From NCBI GenBank assembly GCA_036502295.1, contig DASXYU010000006.1, positions 1 through 15,904 on the forward strand: a DNA stretch of 15,904 nucleotides, in the 5' to 3' direction. A program made the translations under genes and the position numbers. Positions 1-6,187 of the stretch are shown here, one piece after another. The DNA is from DASXYU01 sp036502295. GTDB lineage: Bacteria > Actinomycetota > Actinomycetes > Mycobacteriales > Jatrophihabitantaceae. Below the pieces are notes generated by a model. That model did no database searches, had not been told where the DNA came from, and worked only from the letters and a program-made list of their open reading frames with translations. The number at the start of each line of letters is the position of its first letter. The stretch's first letter is position 1.

Positions 1-255
1 CCGGATCGGGCTACCCAGCTCGGCCGCGATGATCATCGCGAGACTCGTCTTGCCGAGGCCAGGCGGGCCGGAGAGAAGGACGTGATCCGGCGGGCGGTTG
101 CGGCGGCTGGCACTCTCCAGCACCAGACCCAGCTGTTCGCGGACCTTCGGCTGACCCACGAATTCGCTCAGCCGCTTCGGACGCAATGACGCCTCGACAT
201 CGGTTTCATCCGGGGCGGGCAACGCCGAAACAACATCCTCGACAGGGTCGGTCAT
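1..255 (-). CDS. ruvB: RuvB, Holliday junction branch-migration helicase (N-terminal 85 residues only)
   Basis: RuvB is the hexameric AAA+ motor that, loaded by RuvA, drives branch migration of Holliday junctions. Only the N-terminus is present; the gene leaves the left edge of the window. Visible are the family entry segment LRPKRLSEFVGQ (residues 24-35) and the Walker A motif GPPGLGKTS (residues 63-71), followed by LAMIIAAELG, all typical of RuvB. The ATG (255-253) overlaps the TGA of ruvA in an ATGA joint, which indicates translational coupling and fixes the start. The first ~20 residues are an acidic, low-conservation leader, common in actinobacterial RuvB. It is the last visible gene of the SOS-controlled ruvC-TPR-ruvA-ruvB operon. 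Identity is secure; nothing can be said about the C-terminal two thirds. Confidence 0.96.
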   Translation of the reverse strand, partial: MTDPVEDVVSALPAPDETDVEASLRPKRLSEFVGQPKVREQLGLVLESASRRNRPPDHVLLSGPPGLGKTSLAMIIAAELGSPIR

Positions 256-863
256 CGGGTGCGGCCCAGGAGCTGGATGGATTTGCGCAGCAGCACAGAG
301 ATATCCGGTGCTTCGCCGGCCCCTGCGGCGACCACGTCGATAGCGTCGCCGGCCTCCTTCGTGCTGAAGCCGAGGCTGGCGAGGGCGTGGGCGAGTTGGT
401 CGCGCCACGGGGCGACGGCGGTGATGCCGGCCGTGTCGAAGACTGTGTCATCGCTGCCGTCGATGGAGCCGATGCGGTCGCGGAGGTCGACGACGATCCG
501 CTCGGCTCCCTTGCGCCCGATCCCCGGCACCTGGGTGAGGGAGGCGTAGTCGCTGCTGGCAATGGCGCGGCGCAGTTCGCGGGGCGGGTGCACGGCGAGC
601 ATCGTCTGCGCGAGCTTGGGGCCGATGCCGTTGGCGGTCTGCAGGAGTTCGAAGAGAGCCCGCTCGTCGTCATCGGCGAAGCCGTACAGGGTGAGGGAGT
701 CCTCGCGGACCACGAGGCTGGTGGCCAGACGCGCCTGCTCCCCCACCCGCAGGCGGGCGATCGTGCCGGGCGAGCAGGAGACGGCGAGGCCGACTCCCCC
801 GACCTCGACAACAGCCCCGTCCGGGCCGAGCGCGGCGACTGTTCCACGGACGCTGGCAATCAC
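252..863 (-). CDS. ruvA: RuvA, Holliday junction DNA-binding subunit
   Basis: RuvA binds four-way junctions as a tetramer and recruits RuvB. The 203-residue product has the normal family length. It begins MIASVRGTVA and shows the N-terminal OB-fold (about 1-65), a helix-hairpin-helix region (about 70-135, with NGIGPKLAQTML and VPGIGRKGAERIVVDL), and a C-terminal RuvB-contacting domain (about 155-203, with ALASLGFSTKEA). The start is GTG (863-861), which overlaps the TGA of the upstream TPR gene, so the two are probably translationally coupled. A good Shine-Dalgarno (AAGGAGAG) lies about 9 nt upstream inside the TPR gene. The 3' end overlaps ruvB by ATGA. Transcription presumably starts ahead of ruvC under LexA control. 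Confidence 0.97.
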   Translation of the reverse strand: MIASVRGTVAALGPDGAVVEVGGVGLAVSCSPGTIARLRVGEQARLATSLVVREDSLTLYGFADDDERALFELLQTANGIGPKLAQTMLAVHPPRELRRAIASSDYASLTQVPGIGRKGAERIVVDLRDRIGSIDGSDDTVFDTAGITAVAPWRDQLAHALASLGFSTKEAGDAIDVVAAGAGEAPDISVLLRKSIQLLGRTR

Positions 864-1420
864 CGTGCTGCTCTCCTTCTCGCCGCTTCGACGGAGAGGC
901 GTGACTGTGCGATCTCAGCGCCCTCCACCTCGTACTCGGTACGCAGGGTGAGGGCCCGTTCGAAGGCCGCCAGCGCCTCGACGTAGAGGCCCTGGTCGTA
1001 GTCGTTGCCGCCGATCGCCTGGAGCGTGAAGGCTTCGATGATCGGGCCGAACTGCGCCGCGGCGTGGGCGAGTTCGGTGAAGAAGGCATTGGACTGGGCG
1101 AAGTCGCCGGCGTACTGGTGGGCGCGGGCGAGTCGGATCCGGGCGAGGTGCTGTTGGGGCGCGGTTCCGGCGATGTCGGCACGGTTCGCGGCCTGCTGCG
1201 CCTGCACCAGCGCCTCGTCGAGTTCGCCGAGGCCAAGCAGGAGGTCGACGAGATCCGTCCTCGCCACCAGTTCCGAGGTCGTCTCCTCAGCCGCGAGCAG
1301 TTCCGTCCTCAGCTCCTCCGCCCTCGCCCGGGCGACTGCCCGGTCGGCATAGATCTCGCGGAGCGTGGACGGGTCGTAACCCGGCTGGATCGGCTCCGGG
1401 GCCTCTTGCTCAATGTCCAT
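860..1420 (-). CDS. Tetratricopeptide-repeat protein between ruvC and ruvA
   Basis: A 186-residue, soluble, acidic protein without signal peptide or membrane segment. Three degenerate TPR-like helical hairpins can be seen at about residues 51-84 (LLLGLGELDEALVQAQQAAN), 91-124 (ARAHQYAGDFAQSNAFFTEL) and 128-162 (YVEALAAFERALTLR), preceded by a charged helix (about 20-50) that may be coiled coil. TPRs bind other proteins, so an adaptor role near RuvABC is possible but is inference; no enzymatic motif is visible. The ATG (1420-1418) lies 2 bp after the ruvC stop with an SD-like GGAGC about 8 nt upstream, and the 3' end overlaps ruvA by GTGA, so it is an integral cistron of the ruv operon. The usual order is ruvC-ruvA-ruvB without this gene. 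Codon use matches its neighbours, so there is no sign of recent transfer. Confidence 0.85.
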   Translation of the reverse strand: MDIEQEAPEPIQPGYDPSTLREIYADRAVARARAEELRTELLAAEETTSELVARTDLVDLLLGLGELDEALVQAQQAANRADIAGTAPQQHLARIRLARAHQYAGDFAQSNAFFTELAHAAAQFGPIIEAFTLQAIGGNDYDQGLYVEALAAFERALTLRTEYEVEGAEIAQSRLSVEAARRRAAR

Positions 1421-1422
1421 GG

Positions 1423-1950
1423 TCAGCTCCGTGCGACGGTGAGAGCGGTGCCGAGTGCTTTCTGCAGCCGATTCTGCGCCGTTCCGCGCCAGACGTGACA
1501 GATCGCGAGCGCCAGCGCGTCGGCGGCGTCGGCGGGCTTCGGCAGTTCGTCCAGCTTGAGCAGTCGGGCGACCATGGCGCCGACCTGGGCCTTCTCGGCG
1601 CGGCCGGAGCCGGTGACGGCGGCCTTCACCTCGGACGGGGTGTGCAGGGCGACCGGGATGCCGAGACGGGTGGCGGCGACCATAGCGAGTCCGGCAACCT
1701 GCGCCGTCCCCATCACGGTCCGGACGTTGTGCTGGCTGAAGACGCGCTCGACGGCGACGACGTCGGGCGCGAACCGCGTGATCACCTCAGCCAGCGCGTC
1801 GGCCTGCGTCAACAGCCGGATGGCGGCGTCCTCGCTGGCGGGTGTCGTGATGACGCCCACGTGGACGAGGGTGAGAGGACGGCCGGGGACGCCCTCGACG
1901 ACCCCGACGCCGCAGCGCGTCATGCCCGGGTCGACACCCAACACGCGCAC
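1423..1950 (-). CDS. ruvC: RuvC, crossover-junction endodeoxyribonuclease
   Basis: RuvC is the dimeric Mg2+-dependent nuclease that cuts Holliday junctions symmetrically. The product is 175 residues, the normal length. The RNase H-like core is clear: VDPG with Asp7, VAVERVF with Glu68, and a C-terminal DAADALALAICH carrying Asp141/Asp144 for the remaining metal ligands. I chose GTG at 1950-1948 because it gives the canonical VRVLGVDPG N-terminus and has a G-rich SD-like stretch just upstream. A longer in-frame start at 2022 would add 24 unconserved residues and would place the SOS box inside the coding region. First gene of the ruv operon; the TPR gene starts 2 bp after its TGA. Confidence 0.96.
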   Translation of the reverse strand: MRVLGVDPGMTRCGVGVVEGVPGRPLTLVHVGVITTPASEDAAIRLLTQADALAEVITRFAPDVVAVERVFSQHNVRTVMGTAQVAGLAMVAATRLGIPVALHTPSEVKAAVTGSGRAEKAQVGAMVARLLKLDELPKPADAADALALAICHVWRGTAQNRLQKALGTALTVARS

Positions 1951-1964
1951 GCAGCCCCCAGTGA

Positions 1965-1980
1965 TCGAACGTCCGTTCGA
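1965..1980 (-). promoter_or_regulatory. LexA (SOS) box upstream of ruvC
   Basis: The 16-mer TCGAACGTCCGTTCGA is a perfect inverted repeat of the actinobacterial LexA consensus TCGAAC-N4-GTTCGA. It ends 14 bp before the ruvC GTG and directly follows a possible -10 (TACGGT, 1989-1984 on the minus strand), so bound LexA would sit over the transcription start. ruvC is a known LexA target in mycobacteria, so the operon ruvC-TPR-ruvA-ruvB is expected to be induced by DNA damage. Confidence 0.93.
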
Positions 1981-1983
1981 TGA

Positions 1984-1989
1984 ACCGTA
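1984..1989 (-). promoter_or_regulatory. Possible -10 element of the ruv operon
   Basis: TACGGT on the minus strand fits TANNNT and would give a start near 1977, inside the SOS box, with a leader of about 27 nt to the ruvC GTG. No convincing -35 hexamer is seen at 16-18 bp. The placement relative to the LexA box is the main support. Confidence 0.4.
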
Positions 1990-2043
1990 TCCCGGAGGTT
2001 CGGCGATTCGACGCTGCAACACGCCGACCTCCCGTAGCCGGCA

Positions 2044-2094
2044 TGTGCACGATCCTGGGGCCGATTGTCGTCATCGACCGCGAAATCGTGCACA
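2044..2094. repeat. 10-bp perfect inverted repeat between yebC and ruvC
   Basis: TGTGCACGAT (2044-2053) and ATCGTGCACA (2085-2094) are perfect reverse complements separated by 31 bp; each arm contains the palindrome GTGCAC. The spacer holds a small nested stem (GTCG-TCAT-CGAC, 2067-2078). It begins 20 nt after the yebC stop, so it may form a U-tract-less terminator for yebC, or it may be a pair of operator half-sites ahead of ruvC. Which one is not decided by the sequence. Confidence 0.6.
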
Positions 2095-2113
2095 GGCACG
2101 GTCGCGCTGGTGG

Positions 2114-2869
2114 TTACTCGTCGTCGAGGGCGGCCATGACGTCGTCGGAGACATCGAAGTTGGCGAAGACGTTCTGCACGTCGTCACTGTCCTCGAGGGC
2201 GTCGATGAGCTTGAAGACCTTGCGGGCGCCCTCTTCGTCCAACGGCACCTGCAGCGACGGCACGAAGGACGAGTCCGCCGAGTCGTACTCGATGCCCGCG
2301 CCCTGCAGCGCCGAACGCACCGGCACCAGGTCGGTCGCCTCGCTGATGATCTCGAAGGCCTCACCCAGGTCGTTGACCTCCTCAGCGCCGGCGTCGAGCA
2401 CAGCACCGAGGACGTCGTCCTCGGTCTGGCCGTTCTTCGGGACGATCACCACGCCCTTGCGGTTGAACAAGTACGCCACCGAACCAGGGTCGGCGAGCGA
2501 TCCGCCGTTGCGGCTCATCGCCGTGCGCACCTCGGTGGCGGCACGGTTGCGGTTGTCCGTGAGACATTCGATGAGCATCGCGACGCCGTTGGGGCCATAG
2601 CCCTCGTACATGATCGTCTGCCAGTCGGCGCCGCCGGCCTCAAGGCCGCCGCCGCGCTTGACGGCGCGATCGATGTTGTCGTTGGGGACCGAGGTCTTCT
2701 TCGCCTTCTGGATGGCGTCGAAGAGCGTGGGGTTGCCGTCCGGGTCGGGGCCTCCGGTACGCGCCGCAACCTCGATGTTCTTGATGAGCTTCGCGAACAT
2801 CTTGCCGCGCTTGGCGTCGACGACCGCCTTCTTGTGCTTGGTAGTTGCCCATTTACTGTGGCCGGACAC
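2114..2869 (-). CDS. yebC: YebC/PmpR family protein (TACO1-like translation factor or regulator)
   Basis: A 251-residue member of the YebC/PmpR/TACO1 family, at the usual length. The N-terminus MSGHSKWATTKHKK and the block DAKRGKMFAKLIKNIEVAAR are diagnostic; further family motifs are GGNP-like DPDGNPTLFDAIQKAK, PNDNIDRAVKRG and IMYEGYGPNGVA, with an acidic C-terminus. Bacterial members were described as DNA-binding regulators; later work links the family to translation of difficult proline-rich motifs. The start is GTG (2869-2867), preceded by an SD (GAGGGG, 2881-2876) at 6 nt. It lies upstream of the ruv operon as in many bacteria but is separated from it by 163 bp holding an inverted repeat and the SOS box, so it is probably transcribed independently. 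Confidence 0.95.
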   Translation of the reverse strand: MSGHSKWATTKHKKAVVDAKRGKMFAKLIKNIEVAARTGGPDPDGNPTLFDAIQKAKKTSVPNDNIDRAVKRGGGLEAGGADWQTIMYEGYGPNGVAMLIECLTDNRNRAATEVRTAMSRNGGSLADPGSVAYLFNRKGVVIVPKNGQTEDDVLGAVLDAGAEEVNDLGEAFEIISEATDLVPVRSALQGAGIEYDSADSSFVPSLQVPLDEEGARKVFKLIDALEDSDDVQNVFANFDVSDDVMAALDDE

Positions 2870-2903
2870 TCAGAACCCCTCTAGTGCGCGTGTGAACCAC
2901 GCC

Positions 2904-2909
2904 ATTCTA
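2904..2909 (-). promoter_or_regulatory. -10 element of yebC
   Basis: TAGAAT on the minus strand is a near-consensus -10. It would start transcription near 2897, giving a leader of about 28 nt that contains the GAGGGG Shine-Dalgarno. It lies in the 66-bp divergent region shared with the P-type ATPase gene. No good -35 is visible. Confidence 0.6.
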
Positions 2910-2923
2910 CTGGGGCCAACAGA

Positions 2924-2929
2924 TAGCCT
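2924..2929 (+). promoter_or_regulatory. -10 element giving a leaderless transcript of the P-type ATPase gene
   Basis: TAGCCT (TANNNT) is followed by exactly 6 nt and then the GTG start at 2936, so transcription would begin at or next to the start codon. There is no Shine-Dalgarno before the GTG. The same geometry recurs at pdxT, pdxS, pgsA, ffh and the DUF222 gene in this window. Confidence 0.6.
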
Positions 2930-2935
2930 CAGCCG

Positions 2936-5314
2936 GTGCAGCCCGCCACCGCCGAGTCAGTCGCCCCGCTTCGCACCTCGGGCACCGGCCTCACGGCCGC
3001 CGAGGTCGCCCAGCGGGTCGCCGACGGGCGCACCAACACCGTCGACGCCAACACCGGCCGCAGCGTCGGCGAGATCGTCCGCAACAACGTCCTCACCCCG
3101 TTCAACGCCCTGCTGGCAACGCTCTGGGCCTTCACGCTCGCCTCCGGACGCTGGCAGAACGCCGCCTTCGGCGGGGTCATCGTCGCCAACTCCGCGATCG
3201 GCATCTTCCAGGAGCTGCGCGCCAAGCGGACTCTGGACCGCCTCGCCGTCCTCAATGCGCCGCACGCCCGCGCGATCCGCGACGGCGTCGAGTCCGAGAT
3301 CGCCGTCGGGGAGATCGTCGCCGATGACCTGCTGGTGCTGCGCAGCGGCGACCAGGTGCCGGCGGACGGCATCGTCCGAGCCTCCTCCGGGCTGGAATGC
3401 GACGAATCGCTGCTCACCGGCGAGTCCGAACCGATCGACAAGAACCCCGAGGACGAGGTCCGCTCGGGCGCGATCGTCGTCGCCGGCAGCGGCACGTTCC
3501 AAGCCACCAAGGTCGGCGCCGAGGCCTACGCCGCGCAGCTCGCCGCCGAGGCGAAGCGATTCCAGATCACCCACTCCGAACTCGTCTCCGGCACGAACAA
3601 GCTGCTGCGCTGGATCGCCTGCCTCATGCTCGTCGTCGGGCCGCTCGTCCTCTGGAGCCAGTTCCGCAGCACCGACAACCACGGCTGGCAGGACGCCGTC
3701 GAGGGAACCGTCGGCGCGCTCGTGGGCATGGTCCCCGAGGGTCTGGTGCTGCTCACCAGCGTCGCCTTCATGCTCGGCACCCTCACGCTGGCCCGCCGCC
3801 AGACCCTCGTGCAGGAGCTTCCCGCGGTCGAGGGCCTGGCCCGGGTCGACGTCGTCTGCCTCGACAAGACCGGGACGCTCACCCACGGTGACGTCCAGTT
3901 CGATCGCCTGGAGATCCTCGGTGACGCCGACGAGGGCGAGGTGAACGAAGCACTCGGCCTGCTGAACCACACCGGCGAGGCCAACGCCACAGCCAATGCG
4001 GTGGCCGCCGTCATCTCCCGTGGCACCTGGACCGCCACCGACAGCACCGCCTTCTCCTCGGCACGCAAGTGGTCATCGGTGACTGCGGGCGAGCACGGCA
4101 CGTGGGTCTTCGGCGCCCCGGAGATGATCATCCCGATGCCGCAGCCCGGCGCGGAGCAGGATGCGCGCTCCCGCACCGACGCAATCGCCAACGAGGGCCG
4201 CCGCGTGCTGCTGCTCACCCATGATGAGGTACCCGCAGCGGTCGTCGTCCTCGCCGAGAACATCCGTGACGACGCCGCCGAGACGCTGCGCTACTTCACC
4301 GAGCAGGGCGTGGCGCTGAAGGTGATCAGCGGAGACAACCCGCGGACCGTCGGAGCGGTCGCCGCCAAGGTCGGTGTTCCTGGCGTGAACGGGGCCGATG
4401 ATGCGATCGACGCCCGCACCCTTCCCGAGGACATCGACGAACTCGGCGAGGTACTCGAGCACCACTCGGTCTTCGGACGGGTGACGCCGCAGCAGAAGCG
4501 GGCCGTCGTCGCGGCGCTGCAGAAGAAGGGACACGTCGTCGCGATGACCGGCGACGGCGTCAACGACGCGCTTGCCCTCAAGGACGCCGATATCGGTGTC
4601 GCGATGGGCAATGGCTCCCCCGCCACCCGCGCGGTAGCCCAACTGGTGCTCCTCGACGGCAAGTTCTCGCACCTGCCCGATGTGGTCGCCGAAGGACGCC
4701 GCGTCATCGCGAACATCGAACGCGCCAGCAACCTCTTCATCGTGAAGAACGTCTATTCGCTGGTGCAGGCGATCATCACCGTCATCACGCTCTCGGCGTT
4801 CCCGCTCGCACCGATCCAGCTCACCCTCATCTCCTCGCTCACCATCGGCATCCCGGGTTTCTTCCTCGCGCTCGGGCCGAACCGTCGTCGCTACCTGCCG
4901 GGCTTCCTCGGCCGGGTGATCCGCTTCGCGCTACCGGTCGGCGCCGTGACAGGTGGGCTTGCCTACCTCGCCTTCGTCACCGCACGCGAACTCGACAAGA
5001 CACCGGTCAAGGCCGTCGGCGGCAGCTACCTCGTCGAGGGGGCGAGGACGTCGGCCACGGTGGCGCTGCTCGTCATTTCGTTGTGGACCGTTCTCGTCCT
5101 CGCCCGGCCCCTCGTCGCATGGAAGCTCGGACTCGTAGCGGCGATGGCGTTCATCGCCGCCATCGTGGTCGTGGTGCCGGGCATCGGACACGGCCTGTTC
5201 CTACTGGAGATGACACCGAAGCGGTTGATCATCGGCCTGATCTTCGGCGCGGTGGGAGCTGCCGCAGTGGAGCTAACTCACCGAATCGTGCGAGCCATCT
5301 CGACGCGGCGCTAG
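2936..5314 (+). CDS. ctpE: CtpE-like cation-translocating P-type ATPase (probable Ca2+ transport)
   Basis: A 792-residue P-type ATPase with the complete catalytic set: actuator loop TGES (161-164), TM4 ion motif MVPEGL (265-270), phosphorylation site DKTGTLT (Asp310) and hinge GDGVND (539-544). Membrane segments occur near residues 50-90, 225-240, 260-285 and as a block from about 600 to 785. There are no N-terminal heavy-metal CXXC domains. The PEGL motif with MVPEGLVLLTSVAFMLG strongly resembles mycobacterial CtpE, about 800 residues long and shown to move Ca2+; the substrate here is inferred from that similarity. The GTG start gives MQPATAESVAPL and follows a leaderless-type -10. It diverges from yebC and its TAG overlaps the pdxT stop head-on. 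It is the only plus-strand gene in an otherwise minus-strand block, which suggests insertion between yebC and pdxT. Confidence 0.9.
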   Translation: MQPATAESVAPLRTSGTGLTAAEVAQRVADGRTNTVDANTGRSVGEIVRNNVLTPFNALLATLWAFTLASGRWQNAAFGGVIVANSAIGIFQELRAKRTLDRLAVLNAPHARAIRDGVESEIAVGEIVADDLLVLRSGDQVPADGIVRASSGLECDESLLTGESEPIDKNPEDEVRSGAIVVAGSGTFQATKVGAEAYAAQLAAEAKRFQITHSELVSGTNKLLRWIACLMLVVGPLVLWSQFRSTDNHGWQDAVEGTVGALVGMVPEGLVLLTSVAFMLGTLTLARRQTLVQELPAVEGLARVDVVCLDKTGTLTHGDVQFDRLEILGDADEGEVNEALGLLNHTGEANATANAVAAVISRGTWTATDSTAFSSARKWSSVTAGEHGTWVFGAPEMIIPMPQPGAEQDARSRTDAIANEGRRVLLLTHDEVPAAVVVLAENIRDDAAETLRYFTEQGVALKVISGDNPRTVGAVAAKVGVPGVNGADDAIDARTLPEDIDELGEVLEHHSVFGRVTPQQKRAVVAALQKKGHVVAMTGDGVNDALALKDADIGVAMGNGSPATRAVAQLVLLDGKFSHLPDVVAEGRRVIANIERASNLFIVKNVYSLVQAIITVITLSAFPLAPIQLTLISSLTIGIPGFFLALGPNRRRYLPGFLGRVIRFALPVGAVTGGLAYLAFVTARELDKTPVKAVGGSYLVEGARTSATVALLVISLWTVLVLARPLVAWKLGLVAAMAFIAAIVVVVPGIGHGLFLLEMTPKRLIIGLIFGAVGAAAVELTHRIVRAISTRR

Positions 5315-5901
5315 CGGTTCGTCTCGACAAGCTCGACGAAGAGGGCGTGAACCCGCGAGTCGCCGGTGACCTCCGGATGGAAGCTCGTCGCCAGTAGCGG
5401 GCCCTGGCGCACGGCCACGACGTGCCCTTCGCGGGTACGCGCGAGCGGAGTTGCGGCCGGCCCGACGTCCTGCACCCACGGGGCGCGGATGAAGACCGCA
5501 CGCACCGGATCGCCATCGATGCCGTCGACCTTCAGGTCTTCCTCGAAGGAGTCGACCTGCCGCCCGAATGCGTTGCGCCGCACCGTGATGTCCAGGCCGC
5601 CGATCGTCTCGCTCAGCGGCGAGCCTTCGTCGTCGACCCGGTCCGCGAGCAGGATCATCCCGGCGCACGAGCCGTAGACCGGCAGGCCGTTGGCCACGGC
5701 CTTGCGCAGCGGGTCGAGGAGCTCGAAGATCCGCGCCAGCTTGATCATCGTGGTCGATTCACCGCCAGGCAGGACGAGCCCGTCGACCGTCTCGAGTTCC
5801 TCGGGGCGGCGGACGGTGAGCGTCTCGGCGCCGGCGTCGTGCAGTGCACGGACGTGCTCACGCACGTCCCCCTGCAAGGCGAGGACCCCGATAAGCGGCA
5901 T
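5311..5901 (-). CDS. pdxT: PdxT, glutaminase subunit of PLP synthase
   Basis: PdxT hydrolyses glutamine and channels ammonia to PdxS for pyridoxal 5'-phosphate synthesis. The 196-residue class I glutamine amidotransferase has the family start MPLIGVLALQGDVREH, the oxyanion segment LPGGEST, the nucleophile Cys79 in GSCAG and the His175/Glu177 pair in SFHPE. The ATG at 5901 is chosen because it gives the conserved N-terminus and stands 7 nt after a -10 (TAACCT); the in-frame extension to 6024 is not conserved in character. It lies 270 bp downstream of pdxS, its functional partner, and has its own apparent promoter. Its TAG shares the palindrome CTAG (5311-5314) with the convergent ATPase gene stop. 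Confidence 0.96.
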   Translation of the reverse strand: MPLIGVLALQGDVREHVRALHDAGAETLTVRRPEELETVDGLVLPGGESTTMIKLARIFELLDPLRKAVANGLPVYGSCAGMILLADRVDDEGSPLSETIGGLDITVRRNAFGRQVDSFEEDLKVDGIDGDPVRAVFIRAPWVQDVGPAATPLARTREGHVVAVRQGPLLATSFHPEVTGDSRVHALFVELVETNR

Positions 5902-5908
5902 GAATCCC

Positions 5909-5914
5909 AGGTTA
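5909..5914 (-). promoter_or_regulatory. -10 element giving a leaderless pdxT transcript
   Basis: TAACCT on the minus strand is followed by 7 nt (GGGATTC) and the pdxT ATG. This supports the start at 5901 and independent transcription of pdxT in addition to any read-through from pdxS. Confidence 0.6.
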
Positions 5915-6072
5915 GGGCACCAACGCGCGGAGTTCCGCAAGTTCTTCAGGACCGAGACGGAGGGAAAAGACCACGGACGGGCAGCAGCGATCCGTTCCCC
6001 ACGGCCCGGGTCCTCGGTCGTCATACCGCGAAACTACGAGTCGGCACCGACACTTTCCGCGTCTGGTGAGGG

Positions 6073-6105
6073 GTTGCGATGCAACACCGTATGACGTCGT
6101 AATAC
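6073..6105. promoter_or_regulatory. Two adjacent palindromes in the pdxS-pdxT gap (possible operators)
   Basis: GTTGC-GAT-GCAAC (6073-6085) is a perfect 13-bp inverted repeat. Three bp further, GTATGACGTCGTAATAC (6089-6105) is a 17-bp near-palindrome with one mismatched pair (arms GTATgACG and CGTaATAC). They lie about 170-190 bp upstream of pdxT in a locally AT-richer stretch. A regulator-binding role is inference; no regulator gene is in the window. The rest of the 5902-6171 gap holds the pdxT -10 and the pdxS 3' repeat; no gene is supported there. Confidence 0.45.
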
Positions 6106-6134
6106 AACTTCGCGGCACCGCACCCACCCGAGAG

Positions 6135-6187
6135 CTGCTACCAGCCGCGCTGCACTGTCGGGCGCGGCCTGCTACCAGCCGCGCTGC
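6135..6187. repeat. 19-bp direct repeat duplicating the pdxS 3' end
   Basis: The 19-mer beginning CTGCTACCAGCCGCG occurs exactly at 6135-6153 and again at 6169-6187, offset by 34 bp. The right copy contains the last four pdxS codons, its TAG and flanking bases; the left copy lies just downstream of the gene, so a second in-phase-looking tail and TAG follow the true stop. It looks like a short tandem duplication of the gene end. Confidence 0.85.
6144..6168 (-). terminator. Stem-loop directly after pdxS
   Basis: GCCGCGC (6144-6150) and GCGCGGC (6162-6168) form a perfect 7-bp GC stem with an 11-nt loop, starting 3 nt after the pdxS TAG. No U-tract follows, so it could be an actinobacterial-type terminator, an attenuator or only an mRNA 3' stabiliser that sets pdxS above pdxT. 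Confidence 0.45.

Noticed and set aside
186..986. Long plus-strand open frame opposite ruvA and the TPR gene
   Set aside because: Antisense shadow of GC-rich coding DNA. The same applies to the long frames opposite ruvC/yebC (1556-2884), pdxS/DUF3048 (6196-7986), pimA/acyltransferase (9241-10881) and ffh (11780-12892).
5902..6024. N-terminal extension of pdxT up to an ATG at 6024
   Set aside because: The extra 41 residues do not resemble PdxT, which starts at MPLIGVLALQGD, and a -10 (TAACCT) lies 7 nt before the internal ATG.
5912..6127. Minus-strand open frame ending FSLRLGPEELAELRALVP, possibly a small gene between pdxS and pdxT
   Set aside because: Only the last 20 residues look protein-like, the rest is Cys/Arg/Gly-rich noise, and its stop overlaps the pdxT -10. 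No start with SD is seen. Kept only as a remote possibility of a remnant.
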